Assembly: GCF_000424285.1 (NCBI RefSeq)
Contig: NZ_AUJP01000010.1
Span: forward strand, 62,001 to 126,000
Source of the DNA: Butyrivibrio sp. MB2005
GTDB taxonomy: Bacteria > Bacillota > Clostridia > Lachnospirales > Lachnospiraceae
Length of the DNA stretch: 64,000 nt
Direction: 5' to 3'
Each line of letters starts with the position of its first letter. Positions within the stretch are counted from its first letter, which is position 1. The notes below the pieces were generated by a model. It was not told the origin of the DNA. It made no database searches and saw only the letters and a program-made list of their open reading frames with translations. Of the stretch, positions 41,600-51,223 are shown piece after piece. The position numbers and the translations under genes are program-made.

Positions 41600-43606
41600 T
41601 TATTTGAAGAACTTCATATCTTCGTTGAGCTTCTCAGCAATACTCTTAAGTCCGTCAGCAGAGGATGCAAGAGTTGTAACTGTTGCAGAGAGCTCCTGCA
41701 TGGAAGCACCGGTCTCCTCTGAGGATGCTGCATTTTCTTCAGAGATAGCTGAAAGAGCACTCATAGTATCTACAACAGCATTCTTAGAAGAATCACAGGT
41801 ATCAGCACCCTGAGAGATAAGGTCTACGCCGCCGACAGTACTGCCAATATCCTCCAGCATTCCGTTAACAGCTTCAAGGGTCTCTCCAAGAGCAATCTGC
41901 TGATCCATGTTCCCCTGCTTAACATCTGCTGCTGCAGAAACAGCCGCATTACTCTGTTCCAGAAGTATATCCATCTCACGTCTGATGTCATCAGCCATCT
42001 GTTTGGAATCATCAGCCAGCTTACCGATCTCTTCAGCAACAACCGCAAAGCCCTTACCTGCTTCGCCTGCTCTTGCAGCCTCAATTGAAGCGTTAAGTGA
42101 AAGGAGGTTGGTCTGCGTCGCGATAGATGCAATTCCTTCTACCTTGTCATTGATATTGGATACTGCTTCCTGTGTAGCGGAAATAGTATTGGAAATATCA
42201 TCGATCTTATTAGTCATATCAGATGAAGAATCCTGCAAGGATGCAAGGGATCTACTGGAAACTTCTGATGCTTCCTTCATCTTCTGAGCAAGGGTTGAAA
42301 GGTTTCCTGTAGAATTCTGCACATCGGATACAGCGTCACCGATTCTGCCTACGTTCTCAGAAGCACTCTGAATCTCATCAGCCTGCTGTGTAGCACCTGA
42401 TGCAATCTCCTGAACCGCATTGGATACATCCTCTGCTGTCTGGGAAATCTGATTAGCCATATCAGCCAGCTCTTGTGATGATGTGCCTACACCGGATGCA
42501 GATTCCTTAATATTTGAAACAATATCATCCAGTGTTTCTATAACTGAGTTCATATCTCTTGAAATTTCTCCGAACTCATCCTTTCTGGCATCGAATTTAT
42601 CCACCTTAGTAAATCTGCCATCTGCCAGCGCTTTAAGTGAAGCACCAACAGCTGCTATCGGACTGGTAAAACTATTTGCCATCATAAAGGAAACGGCAAT
42701 TGCCATTACAAGAAGAATCACACCAACAATTATCACTATCGTAGCTGATTTTCTTGCAGCGGAAAGAACCTTATCGGAATTAGTTGCTGAGCAAACACGG
42801 TACTCTGATTTAGGCTCTACTACATAAGCCACATATCCTTTTCCTGTATCATCTAAGTAGAAACCGCTGGTCTTGCCGGATGTCATGAATTCTGACTGAG
42901 CTCTGCTTTCTTCTTCATGAGCGCCTTCACCAATCTCATACTGAGAGTGAGCAGCTACCATACCTTCTCTGTCAACAAGGAAAGCATCTTCCGCTTCAGC
43001 TTCCAGCATTTCATGGAAATTATTCAAATCGAAGTTTCTTTGAACAATACCAATTATTGAATCGCCATTCTTTATAGGAACTGCAAAGGTTATAATACGT
43101 TTTCCTGTAGTCTTACTGATCTGAATATTAGAAACATATATTGATCCTGCAATTGCTTTCTGGAAATATTCTCTGTCAGCTACATTGACCAGATCACCTT
43201 TTGCTCTGGCAAGCTGCTGGCCGTCTGCACCTGTGATTACAGTAGTATCTCCATCATCAAGAATTGCATCACATTCAGACAGTGTAGCAATTACAGCATC
43301 TTCAGGTATACCTGCCTCTCCTGTTACATAATTAATAATTGTAGGGTTACCTGCAATACTCCTAATCATGTTCATATTTGCATCCAAAATATTCACAAAT
43401 TTACCGGATAAATACCTTGCCTGCCACTCCAGAGAAGCCTGGGCATCTTCCATGGCCTTATCAGTTGATGTCTTATAGCTTACTATTACTGCTACTATCA
43501 ATGGAATAGCAGCTGCCAGAATCATTACCGTTATCAGCTTGGTCTTAATGCTGTCTTTAAAACTGATATTACTCTTTACCTTTTCAGATGCATCATTCTT
43601 AGCCAT
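41600..43606 (-). CDS. Methyl-accepting chemotaxis protein with dCache-like sensor
   Basis: A 668-residue receptor from ATG 43606 (GGAGG nine bases upstream). The first membrane helix is about 18-45, and the external ligand-binding part, about 50-285, is dCache-like, with [18 protein letters not shown] and a late [19 protein letters not shown] second helix (about 290-318) leads to HAMP (about 320-372). The signalling domain follows, with the tip [20 protein letters not shown] preceded by [26 protein letters not shown], read in parts. A C-terminal [17 protein letters not shown] segment contains likely methylated glutamates. The ligand is unknown but dCache often binds amino acids or organic acids. 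CheR is encoded 16 kb away. Confidence 0.95.
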   Translation of the reverse strand: MAKNDASEKVKSNISFKDSIKTKLITVMILAAAIPLIVAVIVSYKTSTDKAMEDAQASLEWQARYLSGKFVNILDANMNMIRSIAGNPTIINYVTGEAGIPEDAVIATLSECDAILDDGDTTVITGADGQQLARAKGDLVNVADREYFQKAIAGSIYVSNIQISKTTGKRIITFAVPIKNGDSIIGIVQRNFDLNNFHEMLEAEAEDAFLVDREGMVAAHSQYEIGEGAHEEESRAQSEFMTSGKTSGFYLDDTGKGYVAYVVEPKSEYRVCSATNSDKVLSAARKSATIVIIVGVILLVMAIAVSFMMANSFTSPIAAVGASLKALADGRFTKVDKFDARKDEFGEISRDMNSVIETLDDIVSNIKESASGVGTSSQELADMANQISQTAEDVSNAVQEIASGATQQADEIQSASENVGRIGDAVSDVQNSTGNLSTLAQKMKEASEVSSRSLASLQDSSSDMTNKIDDISNTISATQEAVSNINDKVEGIASIATQTNLLSLNASIEAARAGEAGKGFAVVAEEIGKLADDSKQMADDIRREMDILLEQSNAAVSAAADVKQGNMDQQIALGETLEAVNGMLEDIGSTVGGVDLISQGADTCDSSKNAVVDTMSALSAISEENAASSEETGASMQELSATVTTLASSADGLKSIAEKLNEDMKFFK

Positions 43607-43755
43607 TCTCTTTTGCCTCCATAATAAAAAAAGATTTAAATGCAATAAATCATATTAATAATATACGACTTATCGCATCTAAATCTATTAAATAATCATT
43701 AAAAGAATGCTAAAACATTATAACTCAATATGCGCACTAATAAGCGAAGTATGGT

Positions 43756-44505
43756 TTATTTACAGTTCACTATTTTTCCAAATTCAGGCTTAAGGGATGC
43801 TCCGCCTACAAGTCCGCCATCGATATCAGGCTGCGCAAAAAGCTGCGACGCATTTCCTGTGTTAACAGATCCGCCATACTGGATGCGCACGCTCTGCGCT
43901 GTAGAATCATTATAAATATCTGCAATACAGTCACGGATAGCTTTGCAAACCTCCTGAGCCTGCTCCGTTGTTGCTGTCTTACCTGTACCAATTGCCCAGA
44001 TCGGTTCATATGCAATAACCATTTTAGCAACATCAGCTGCATCGACACCTGCAAGATCTGATTTTATCTGCATTCTGATCCAGTCCAAAGTTACGCCCAT
44101 CTCTCTCTGCGAAAGAGTCTCACCGCAGCAAAGAATAGGAGTAAGACCGTGTTCAAAGGCTTTCTTTACCTTTTTATTAAGTTCTTCATCTGTCTCATGG
44201 AAGTACTCACGTCTTTCTGAGTGACCAAGAATGACATACTTAACACCTGCTCCTTCAAGCATCTCAGGTGAAATCTCACCTGTATATGCACCGCTCTCCT
44301 CAAAGTACATATTCTGAGCACCGATTTCAATGTTTGTTCCACGGGTTGCTGTAAGTGCAGGAACTATATCAATTGCCGGCACGCAGAAAACAACATCAAC
44401 ATCGCTTGACTCTACAAGGGGTCTAAGTGTTGCAATAAGCTCAACTGCCTTGGCAGGTGTCATGTTCATTTTCCAGTTTCCGGCTACTATTTTTCTTCTT
44501 TCCAT
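43756..44505 (-). CDS. tpiA: Triosephosphate isomerase, first paralogue
   Basis: A 249-residue TIM barrel interconverting DHAP and glyceraldehyde-3-phosphate. All catalytic residues are present: Lys in GNWKMN (about 11-13), His in ILGHSERR (about 93), Glu in [11 protein letters not shown] (about 165), and the phosphate loop GGSVNTGN. It shares about 60% identity by eye with the second copy at 45117, so the duplication is old rather than recent. It is downstream of the shikimate-kinase-like gene and starts after GGAGG. Having two tpiA genes in the same glycolytic cluster is unusual; the roles may differ in expression or location. Confidence 0.95.
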   Translation of the reverse strand: MERRKIVAGNWKMNMTPAKAVELIATLRPLVESSDVDVVFCVPAIDIVPALTATRGTNIEIGAQNMYFEESGAYTGEISPEMLEGAGVKYVILGHSERREYFHETDEELNKKVKKAFEHGLTPILCCGETLSQREMGVTLDWIRMQIKSDLAGVDAADVAKMVIAYEPIWAIGTGKTATTEQAQEVCKAIRDCIADIYNDSTAQSVRIQYGGSVNTGNASQLFAQPDIDGGLVGGASLKPEFGKIVNCK

Positions 44506-44525
44506 TTCATCTCCTCCAGGCCATA

Positions 44526-45026
44526 TCAGAACAGCGCCGCCAAAACATCGGACAGCACCTCTTCCATGGTGTTGTTCTTCTCATCTATGATAATGTCAGC
44601 ATATTTTTCATAAAGTTCACAACGCTCGTCGTACAGGGACGATATGGTCTGTCCTTCCTTCATTACAACGCCTCTTTGCTTCACATCTCTCAGGCGCTTT
44701 GTAAGAACCTCCATATCTATCTTCAGATATACCACTTTTCCGATATCCTTGTAATGCAGCATGGCGGCCTCACCATAAACCACGCTGCCGCCGGTTGAGA
44801 TGACAGTCTTTTCAGCTTCAATGCCGGCATTTACTCTATTTTCAATATCTATAAAGCCATCAACGCCTTCCGCTTCAATAATTTCGGAAAGCCTGCGGCC
44901 CTCTTTTTCCTGAATCACAATATCCGAATCTATAAAATTATAGCCAAGAACCTTTGCCAGAATGACGCCCACTGTGCTTTTACCCGATGTGGGCATTCCA
45001 ATTAAGATAATGTTATCTTTTTTCAT
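44526..45026 (-). CDS. Shikimate-kinase-family protein with an altered substrate site
   Basis: A 166-residue P-loop kinase. [11 protein letters not shown] (about 10-20) is Walker A and [14 protein letters not shown] contains the DSD metal/substrate pair. Family members then have FRxxE, where the Arg grips shikimate; here the segment reads GFIDIENRV, so that Arg is missing. The GGG motif reads TGGSV. The lid Arg (KQRGVVM) and the late Arg ([12 protein letters not shown]) are kept. It may phosphorylate a different small alcohol. It lies between two tpiA genes, suggesting a link to triose or pentose metabolism. The start is supported by GGAGAG. True AroK is possible but I doubt it. Confidence 0.8.
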   Translation of the reverse strand: MKKDNIILIGMPTSGKSTVGVILAKVLGYNFIDSDIVIQEKEGRRLSEIIEAEGVDGFIDIENRVNAGIEAEKTVISTGGSVVYGEAAMLHYKDIGKVVYLKIDMEVLTKRLRDVKQRGVVMKEGQTISSLYDERCELYEKYADIIIDEKNNTMEEVLSDVLAALF

Positions 45027-45048
45027 AATACTCTCCTGATTACTGCTA

Positions 45049-45091
45049 AAAACGGATTCAATTTGAAATTGGCTCCAAATTGAATCCGTTT
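45049..45091 (-). terminator. Terminator after the second tpiA
   Basis: The long stem AAACGGATTCAATTTG/CAAATTGAATCCGTTT with an 11-base loop is followed on the minus strand by TTAGC. The tail has few Ts, so it may also be an RNA-stabilising hairpin. It separates the gap-pgk-tpiA genes from the kinase. Confidence 0.7.
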
Positions 45092-45116
45092 CATAAATCT
45101 TAATCAGCTTATTTTA

Positions 45117-45863
45117 TTAAGCGTTAACGATCTTGCCGAAGTCGGGCTTAAGTGAAGCGCCGCCGATAAGACCACCATCGATGTTGGGCTTTGAAAGAAG
45201 TTCAGCAGCATTGCCGGCATTCATTGATCCGCCGTACTGAATACGAACTTCATCAGCTGTAGCCTGATCATAAAGCTTAGCGATAAGCTCACGGATAAGT
45301 CCGCAAACTTCCTCAGCCTGATCAGCTGTAGCTGTCTCGCCTGTTCCGATAGCCCAGATAGGCTCGTAAGCGATAACAAGCTTCTTAACCTGATCAGCTG
45401 TTACACCATCAAGATCCCATGTGATCTGTCTCTCGATCCACTCCTTGTAGGTGTCAGCCTTACGAAGTGCAAGGGACTCACCGCAGCAAAGGATAGGTGT
45501 AAGACCTGAAGCAAATGCCTTCTTAACCTTCTGGTTGATAAGAATATCATTCTCACCAAAGATATCTCTTCTCTCTGAGTGACCGATGATAACGTACTCA
45601 ACACCTGCATCCTTCAGCATGGGAGCTGAAATCTCGCCTGTGAAAGCACCGCTGTCAACGATGTAGAAGTTCTCTGCTCCTACATGTACGTTTGTACCCT
45701 TAACAGCCTCAACTACGGGTACGATATCGATAGCCGGAACGCAGTAAACTACGTCAACGTCATCATTTTTTACAAGATCTTTAAGCTCTGCACAAAGAGC
45801 TACAGCCTCACTGGGAGTCTTGTTCATCTTCCAGTTACCGGCAATTATTCTTCTACGTGCCAT
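45117..45863 (-). CDS. tpiA: Triosephosphate isomerase, second paralogue
   Basis: A 248-residue protein from ATG 45863 (AGAGAGG eight bases upstream; the frame extends six codons further without better support). It starts [20 protein letters not shown]. Catalytic residues are intact ([29 protein letters not shown]), and the C-terminus is [19 protein letters not shown]. It directly follows pgk and gap, the usual operon position, so this copy is probably the main glycolytic isomerase. The upstream gap holds copy C of the 3'-end repeat. Confidence 0.96.
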   Translation of the reverse strand: MARRRIIAGNWKMNKTPSEAVALCAELKDLVKNDDVDVVYCVPAIDIVPVVEAVKGTNVHVGAENFYIVDSGAFTGEISAPMLKDAGVEYVIIGHSERRDIFGENDILINQKVKKAFASGLTPILCCGESLALRKADTYKEWIERQITWDLDGVTADQVKKLVIAYEPIWAIGTGETATADQAEEVCGLIRELIAKLYDQATADEVRIQYGGSMNAGNAAELLSKPNIDGGLIGGASLKPDFGKIVNA

Positions 45864-45924
45864 TTTGTTTTCCTCTCTCAAGACTTATTTAGGCTTCAAA
45901 TACAAATTTATTATTCACAAGGAA

Positions 45925-45995
45925 GTTCGACTCTCGCTCACGCTCGATCGAACTAAGTAGTACACCAGGCTCGAAAATACCTCGCCAGGTGATTA
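45925..45995 (-). repeat. 3'-end repeat element, copy C
   Basis: It starts at the pgk stop codon. On the minus strand it reads TAATCACCTGGCGAGG, TATTTTCGAGCCTGGTG, TACTACTTA and the hairpin GTTCGA...TCGAAC (45925-45930 with 45948-45953). It is nearly identical to copy A from the stop codon to the hairpin, while the stem bases differ on both arms. It lies between pgk and tpiA. Confidence 0.75.
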
Positions 45996-47228
45996 CTTAT
46001 CGTCCGCTGCAACTACGCCGGGAAGCTCCTTACCCTCAAGGAACTCGAGTGAAGCGCCACCACCTGTTGAAATGTGGCTCATCTTGTCTGCGAAACCAAG
46101 CTGGTTAACTGCTGCTGCACTGTCACCACCACCGATGATGGTTGTAGCATCTGTATCAGCAAGAGCCTTAGCAACAGCCTTTGTACCTTCAGCAAGTACA
46201 GGGTTCTCGAATACACCCATAGGTCCGTTCCAAACAACAGTCTTTGCATTCTTTACAGCATCTGCGAAAAGCTCTCTTGTCTTAACGCCAATATCAAGGC
46301 CTTCCTTATCAGCAGGAATTGCATTGGACTCAACGATAGCTGTCTCGATGTCAGGATTGTCGATAGGATCCGGGAATCCGCCTGATACTACTGTATCAAC
46401 GGGAAGAAGAAGCTGCTTGCCGTTCTTCTCAGCCTTCTCCATCATTTCCTTACAGTAATCGATCTTCTCGTTATCAACAAGAGAAAGACCTACTTCATAT
46501 CCCTTAGCCTTAAGGAATGTGTAAGCCATACCACCACCGATGATAAGTGTATCGCACTTCTCAAGGAGGTTATTGATAACATTGAGCTTATCAGCAACTT
46601 TAGCACCACCAAGGATTGCTACGAAAGGACGTACAGGGTTCTCAACAGCGTTGCCGAGGAAGTCGATTTCCTTCTGCATAAGGTAACCAACTGCACAGTT
46701 GCCACCCTTCTCACGAACATACTTTGTAACAACAGCTACAGAAGCGTGTGCTCTGTGAGCAGAACCAAAAGCGTCACATACATAATCATCACAAAGATCT
46801 GCAAGCTCTTTTGCGAAAGCTTCGCCTGCATCTGAAGGCTTTGTCTCTTCCTTGCCACGGAAACGTGTATTCTGAAGAAGAACAACATCACCCTCACCCA
46901 TAGCCTCAACAGCAGCAGTTGCATCAGCACCTGTTACGTTGTAATCGCCAACGAACTTAACATCCTTGCCAAGCTTAGCAGAAAGACTCTTTGCTACAGG
47001 AGCAAGAGACTCGCCCTCGTTGGGGCCATTCTTAACCTTACCAAGATGTGAGCAAAGGATAACCTTGCCGCCATCTGCGATAAGCTTCTTGATTGTAGGA
47101 AGTGCAGCGTTGATACGTGTCTCGTCTGTGATCTCGCCATTCTTAAGAGGTACGTTGAAGTCACAACGAACAAGTACTCTTCTGCCCTTTGCGCTGAAAT
47201 CATCAACAGATTTCTTATTAAGTGCCAT
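45993..47228 (-). CDS. pgk: Phosphoglycerate kinase
   Basis: A 411-residue enzyme making ATP from 1,3-bisphosphoglycerate. [15 protein letters not shown] is the N-terminal signature. [11 protein letters not shown] and QNTRFRGKE are substrate-binding segments, [13 protein letters not shown] starts the nucleotide domain, and [13 protein letters not shown] and [19 protein letters not shown] are the C-terminal ATP loops. It is complete and of normal length. The start follows AGGAGG after TTTTTT. It lies between gap and tpiA, with a hairpin on each side. Confidence 0.98.
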   Translation of the reverse strand: MALNKKSVDDFSAKGRRVLVRCDFNVPLKNGEITDETRINAALPTIKKLIADGGKVILCSHLGKVKNGPNEGESLAPVAKSLSAKLGKDVKFVGDYNVTGADATAAVEAMGEGDVVLLQNTRFRGKEETKPSDAGEAFAKELADLCDDYVCDAFGSAHRAHASVAVVTKYVREKGGNCAVGYLMQKEIDFLGNAVENPVRPFVAILGGAKVADKLNVINNLLEKCDTLIIGGGMAYTFLKAKGYEVGLSLVDNEKIDYCKEMMEKAEKNGKQLLLPVDTVVSGGFPDPIDNPDIETAIVESNAIPADKEGLDIGVKTRELFADAVKNAKTVVWNGPMGVFENPVLAEGTKAVAKALADTDATTIIGGGDSAAAVNQLGFADKMSHISTGGGASLEFLEGKELPGVVAADDK

Positions 47229-47267
47229 TTGTTTTTTCCTCCTGGAATTTTAATAATGAAACAAACA

Positions 47268-47293
47268 AGGTCCGGTCCTAGTGGACCGGACCT
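47268..47293 (-). terminator. Hairpin between gap and pgk
   Basis: A perfect 11-bp stem AGGTCCGGTCC/GGACCGGACCT with a 4-base loop is followed on the minus strand by TGTTTGTTTC, a weak T-tract. It probably limits read-through or protects the gap mRNA end, giving more gap than pgk. Confidence 0.75.
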
Positions 47294-47326
47294 CACATAA
47301 GATCTCTCTAAAAGTTCAGACAAAAA

Positions 47327-48352
47327 TTACTTAACGAACTTCTCGAAGTACTTGATTGTACGAACCATCTGAGATGTGTATGAGTTCTCGTTGTCATACC
47401 ATGAAACAACCTGAACTTCATAGAGATCGTCACCAATCTTTGTAACCATTGTCTGTGTAGCATCGAAGAGTGAACCATAAGTCATTCCAACGATATCAGA
47501 AGATACGATCTCATCCTCGTTGTAACCGAATGTCTCAGGATCTGAAGCCTTCTTCATAGCCTCGTTGATGCTGTCCTTAGTAACTTCTGTGCTGCTCTTA
47601 ACTACAGCGAAAAGAAGTGTTGTTGAACCTGTCGGAACCGGTACTCTCTGAGCAGCGCCGATGAGCTTGCCATTGAGTTCAGGAATAACAAGGCCGATAG
47701 CCTTTGCAGCACCTGTGCTGTTAGGAACGATGTTAACAGCGCCTGCACGAGCTCTTCTAAGGTCACCCTTTCTCTGAGGTCCGTCAAGGATCATCTGATC
47801 ACCTGTGTAAGCATGGATTGTTGCCATGATACCAGACTGGATAGGTGCATAGTCGTTAAGAGCCTTTGCCATAGGTGCAAGGCAGTTTGTTGTACAAGAA
47901 GCTGCAGAGATGATGTTATCATCAGCTGTAAGTGTCTCGTGGTTAACGTTATATACGATAGTAGGAAGATCATTTCCTGCAGGAGCAGAAATAACAACCT
48001 TCTTAGCACCAGCGTTGATATGTGCCTGAGCCTTATCCTTTGATGTGTAGAAACCTGTACACTCAAGAACTACGTCTACACCAATCTTGCCCCAAGGAAG
48101 GTTATTAGCATCAGCCTCCTTGTAGATCTCGATCTCTTTACCATTTACTGTGATTGAGTGATCGCTGAATGATACCTTGTCAGCGTACTTATACTTACCC
48201 TGAGAAGAATCATACTTGAGAAGGTGTGCAAGCATCTTAGGATCTGTAAGATCGTTGATTGCTACGATCTCTGTTCCCTCGTGCTCAAACATCTGTCTGA
48301 ATGCAAGACGACCGATACGGCCAAAACCATTAATTGCTACCTTTACTGCCAT
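47327..48352 (-). CDS. gap: Glyceraldehyde-3-phosphate dehydrogenase
   Basis: A 341-residue enzyme from ATG 48352 (AGGAGG seven bases upstream). [18 protein letters not shown] binds NAD, and the catalytic cysteine is in [12 protein letters not shown] (about 152-163), with the catalytic His in TIHAYTGDQ and the phosphate-binding Thr/Arg in RAAQR-type RVPVPTG. ASWYDNE-type [11 protein letters not shown] is at the C-terminus. The longer frame to 48418 lacks a ribosome site. It is the first gene of gap-pgk-tpiA. An inverted repeat lies about 60 bases upstream of the start. Confidence 0.97.
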   Translation of the reverse strand: MAVKVAINGFGRIGRLAFRQMFEHEGTEIVAINDLTDPKMLAHLLKYDSSQGKYKYADKVSFSDHSITVNGKEIEIYKEADANNLPWGKIGVDVVLECTGFYTSKDKAQAHINAGAKKVVISAPAGNDLPTIVYNVNHETLTADDNIISAASCTTNCLAPMAKALNDYAPIQSGIMATIHAYTGDQMILDGPQRKGDLRRARAGAVNIVPNSTGAAKAIGLVIPELNGKLIGAAQRVPVPTGSTTLLFAVVKSSTEVTKDSINEAMKKASDPETFGYNEDEIVSSDIVGMTYGSLFDATQTMVTKIGDDLYEVQVVSWYDNENSYTSQMVRTIKYFEKFVK

Positions 48353-48412
48353 TTTAAGTCCTCCTAAAATGATATTAAAATTATTTGCTGTTACTAATTC
48401 TTTACATGTGAT

Positions 48413-48428
48413 TGTCAAAAATTTGACA
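48413..48428. promoter_or_regulatory. Inverted repeat in the gap promoter region
   Basis: TGTCAAAAATTTGACA has perfect 7-base arms and includes a TTGACA on the minus strand that could be the -35 of gap. The -10 is not clear. It may be an operator; no matching regulator is in the window. A second short repeat (ATCTGA/TCAGAT) lies at 48442-48458. Confidence 0.5.
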
Positions 48429-48496
48429 GCAAATATATTTTATCTGACTTTATCAGATTTTTCAAGTAATCTTTAGGCAAAAACGCAAATAAATCA

Positions 48497-48706
48497 TCAA
48501 GTGTTCAATATTTGCAAAATTGTAATATCAAGTTTATTCATAAGATCTACAACTGTGCCGCTATCCAGCTTAACGTTTGCCATTATGTACTCTATTGCAT
48601 CGGCGGGATTCATGGAATCCTTGTATGCACGCTTAGATGTCAGCGCATCATAAACATCTGCCACATGTATGATCCTTGCAAACTTATGGATTTTTCTCTG
48701 TATCAT
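48497..48706 (-). pseudogene. C-terminal fragment of an HD-GYP phosphodiesterase
   Basis: 69 residues. KFARIIHVADVYDALTSKRA and YKDSMNPADAIEYIM match the last third of an HD-GYP domain (c-di-GMP hydrolysis), after the catalytic HD and GYP motifs. No upstream part remains because the divergent PHP gene begins 60 bases away, so it is a decayed remnant and should be inactive. The frame continues only a few codons before 48706. Confidence 0.75.
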
Positions 48707-48766
48707 AATGCCTAATGCTGTATAATGTGTTTTGGCAAAAAAGATTCACACCCACGGAGAATTATA

Positions 48767-49597
48767 ATGATAAATTCACTTCCAGCAGATTTTCATATGC
48801 ACACACACAATTCAGGGGACAGCGATGCTCCCATGAAGGACATGATTGAAAGCGCCATTCAGAAAGGACTTTCTGCTATATGCTTTACAGAGCACAACGA
48901 TTTTGACTACCCTGATATGCCTGACAATCCGCCTGATGGTTTTGAGGTAAATACGGAGGCTTACCGTCAGGAATTCCTTTCCTTAAAGCCTGCCTATGAA
49001 GGAAAAATCGAGCTTAACTGGGGCATAGAGATTGGTATGCAGCCGCACCTTTCAGATAAAAACAATGACTATATAAATTCCTATCCCTTTGATTTTGTCA
49101 TTGCGTCAAATCATGTATGCCACAGAAAAGATCCCTACTATCCTTCTTTTTATGAAGGAAGATCTGAAAAAGAGGCATTCCTTGAGTTTTTTGAGTCCAC
49201 CCTGGAAAACCTTGAAAAGTTCAATAATTATGACGTTCTGGGGCACCTTGATTATATTGTCCGCTATGCGCCATCCTTTGATAAAAACTACAGATACGCA
49301 GATTATGCAGATATTCTCGATGCAATCTTAAAGCACCTTATAGAAAACGGAAAAGGACTTGATGTAAACACCAAGTCCCTGTACTCAAAAAATGCACTTG
49401 CAAATCCAAATCCTTCAAAGGATATTCTTATTCGCTACCGTGAGCTTGGCGGTGATATCATCACCTTTGGTTCTGATGCCCATGTTCCGGAGCATATTGC
49501 AGGCTGTTTCGATGTAGCCACAGAAATGGTTAAAGCCTGCGGCTTTACTCACTATGCAAAGTTCAGTCAAAGAAAGCAGGAGTTCATCAAACTTTAA
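48767..49597 (+). CDS. PHP-domain phosphatase, histidinol-phosphatase (HisJ) like
   Basis: A 276-residue protein. DFHMHTHNSGDSD at the start gives the first metal-binding HxH, then CFTEHNDFDYP, the Glu in NWGIEIGMQP, SNHVCHRKDPYY and the late SDAHVPEHIAG, a complete set for the trinuclear PHP site. It may hydrolyse histidinol phosphate, but no other histidine gene is near and PHP enzymes are diverse. The ATG at 48767 follows GGAG; the frame opens at 48725 without better evidence. It ends three bases from the next, convergent gene. Confidence 0.9.
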   Translation: MINSLPADFHMHTHNSGDSDAPMKDMIESAIQKGLSAICFTEHNDFDYPDMPDNPPDGFEVNTEAYRQEFLSLKPAYEGKIELNWGIEIGMQPHLSDKNNDYINSYPFDFVIASNHVCHRKDPYYPSFYEGRSEKEAFLEFFESTLENLEKFNNYDVLGHLDYIVRYAPSFDKNYRYADYADILDAILKHLIENGKGLDVNTKSLYSKNALANPNPSKDILIRYRELGGDIITFGSDAHVPEHIAGCFDVATEMVKACGFTHYAKFSQRKQEFIKL

Positions 49598-49600
49598 GTC

Positions 49601-49825
49601 TTAGAACTTTGTTATGAAGTACTCCTCTGCCATCTCAGTTTCTTTCTCATAGAGCATGTCCTGTAGCTGTATCAGATGCAGGCTCTTTGGGAAAGTAAGC
49701 TGTTTCTGCGCTGTGCCAAGAGCTTTCAATCTTTTCTTTATTTTCCCGCACATTACCACATACCTGTATACAAAAATACCTGCCGGTATCAGTAATGCCA
49801 CAATCACCGCGTATAATATCATCAT
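49601..49825 (-). CDS. Small membrane-anchored protein
   Basis: About 74 residues. One membrane segment (ILYAVIVALLIPAGIFVY) is followed by a basic stretch (KIKKRLKAL) and a short soluble tail with LHLIQLQDMLYEKETEMAEE. Two ATGs lie together at 49825 and 49822 after AGAGGTG. Not recognised. It is convergent with the PHP gene, ending three bases away, and its promoter would be shared back-to-back with the pseudopilin operon at 49998. Confidence 0.6.
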   Translation of the reverse strand: MMILYAVIVALLIPAGIFVYRYVVMCGKIKKRLKALGTAQKQLTFPKSLHLIQLQDMLYEKETEMAEEYFITKF

Positions 49826-49921
49826 GTCACCTCTTTTTGACATTATACTGTAAAACATCTATTACATGCATGATTTTCCGAATAATTTAAAATATCTTTA
49901 GCAATAGTTAATGGTTTCGCA

Positions 49922-49950
49922 TTTTCATTAAACTGCCTATCCTTTATAAT
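49922..49950 (+). promoter_or_regulatory. Putative promoter of the pseudopilin operon
   Basis: A perfect -10 TATAAT (49945-49950) with a weak -35 TTTTCA 17 bases upstream, about 48 bases before the first gene. A weak -35 often means an activator is used. Confidence 0.45.
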
Positions 49951-49997
49951 ATTTAAATAAGAAAATATGCTATTATCGGCTTTTGAAGGGAGCGCAA

Positions 49998-50720
49998 ATG
50001 CCTTACAAACGCAGCATGATAAAAAAAATACGACTCGCCAAGATCATAATGATGGCGATTTTAATAATACTTAGCATCTCATATCTTCTGATCCTGATTT
50101 TAAATTCCGAATTCAGGGCTTCTGTCACAGGCGACATAATCTTTATGATCACATTCATAATCACATGGCTATGCCTTATAATCGGCTTCCTTGCGATTCT
50201 AATGGATTTTATTTTGATGAAGAAAAATATAGATTTTGTAAAAGACTTAAGTGACCTGTCCTTCCTTGATAAGCTCACCAGTCTCCCCAACAGATTCAGT
50301 ATCGACAGAATCTCATCAAAATACGATTCTCCGGAAAAGCTTCTTCACCTTGGCTGCGTGCTGATGCAACTTGACAACCTGAAGGAGCTGAACGACAAAA
50401 ACGGACGCGCAGGCGGTGATAAAGCAATCTCCACCTTCTGCACCATACTTGAATCTGTGGGCATGCAATACGGCCTAATCGGCAGAAACAGTGGTAATGA
50501 ATTCATAGTTGTGATTGAAAACTGCACCCAGACATCCATCGATTCATTTTTGGAATTGCTGGGCAAAAGACTTCACAACCACAATACCCTAAATTCCGAG
50601 ATTCCCATTCGCCTGAGATATTCACAGATTCTTGGGGATGAGATCTCTCCTGAGCATTTCTATGTGCTCATCGCAGCAGTTTACAGAAAATACGAATCAG
50701 ACTCAAAGGTTCTTGACTAG
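49998..50720 (+). CDS. Membrane protein with degenerate GGDEF domain
   Basis: A 240-residue protein from ATG 49998 (AAGGGAG five bases upstream; the longer frame starts with TTG). Two membrane segments lie at about 14-36 and 47-75. The rest is a GGDEF-type fold beginning LSFLDKLTSLPNRF (about 88-100), with MQLDNLKELNDKNGRAGGD (about 122-140) where the metal-binding region would be. The active signature reads SGNEF (165-169) instead of GGDEF, so it probably cannot make c-di-GMP but may bind a nucleotide or act as a sensor. It is the first gene of an eight-gene operon ending at 55326, which suggests control of the pilus-like machine by c-di-GMP or other signals. Confidence 0.85.
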   Translation: MPYKRSMIKKIRLAKIIMMAILIILSISYLLILILNSEFRASVTGDIIFMITFIITWLCLIIGFLAILMDFILMKKNIDFVKDLSDLSFLDKLTSLPNRFSIDRISSKYDSPEKLLHLGCVLMQLDNLKELNDKNGRAGGDKAISTFCTILESVGMQYGLIGRNSGNEFIVVIENCTQTSIDSFLELLGKRLHNHNTLNSEIPIRLRYSQILGDEISPEHFYVLIAAVYRKYESDSKVLD

Positions 50721-50728
50721 GAGCATTT

Positions 50729-51223
50729 ATGTTTAGCAAAGACCATTCCGGAGAATTACAAAAGCTCGTAATGGACATGTGGAATGACGATACCGAGAGC
50801 TTTGCAAAGCTCTACTGTCTCACCGTGGATGACACCTTCAATTACTGCAGGCATGTTTTCGGTGATGACAAGGAAGCCCTTGAATCCGTTACGGAAATAT
50901 ATGAAAATGTCTTAAATGACATATTATCACTAAAGGATCCTTCTTTATTCAGCGCATGGCTTCGAAGGATATCCTTTGATGTATGCTACAGAAAAACCAT
51001 GAACGGATGCAGCAGTGAAGTCTACGAGCTGTTCAATCCCGATGATTTTTCATCCCTTCCCTTTTTAGAACAGCAGATCATTTTTTTATATGACATAAGA
51101 GAGCTTGATGAAAAAGCTATAGCTAACGCTCTCGGCGTCAGCAAAAACCTTGTAAAAAACCATCTTTTGAGCGCAAGGAATCATATACTACAGCTTCATG
51201 AAGCAGATAATGGCACAGAATGA
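50729..51223 (+). CDS. Sigma-70-like (ECF-type) protein
   Basis: A 164-residue protein. The first 75 residues resemble sigma region 2 (ESFAKLYCLTVDDTFNYCRH and LSLKDPSLFSAWLRRISFDV), and the last 50 resemble region 4, with a helix-turn-helix LPFLEQQIIFLYDIRELDEKA + IANALGVSKNLVKNHLLSAR. Region 4 is good but region 2 is weakly conserved, so promoter melting may be reduced. It is the second gene of the pseudopilin operon, nine bases after the first, and its stop overlaps the next start. Being inside the operon, it could direct transcription of the locus or of matching genes elsewhere. Confidence 0.82.
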   Translation: MFSKDHSGELQKLVMDMWNDDTESFAKLYCLTVDDTFNYCRHVFGDDKEALESVTEIYENVLNDILSLKDPSLFSAWLRRISFDVCYRKTMNGCSSEVYELFNPDDFSSLPFLEQQIIFLYDIRELDEKAIANALGVSKNLVKNHLLSARNHILQLHEADNGTE

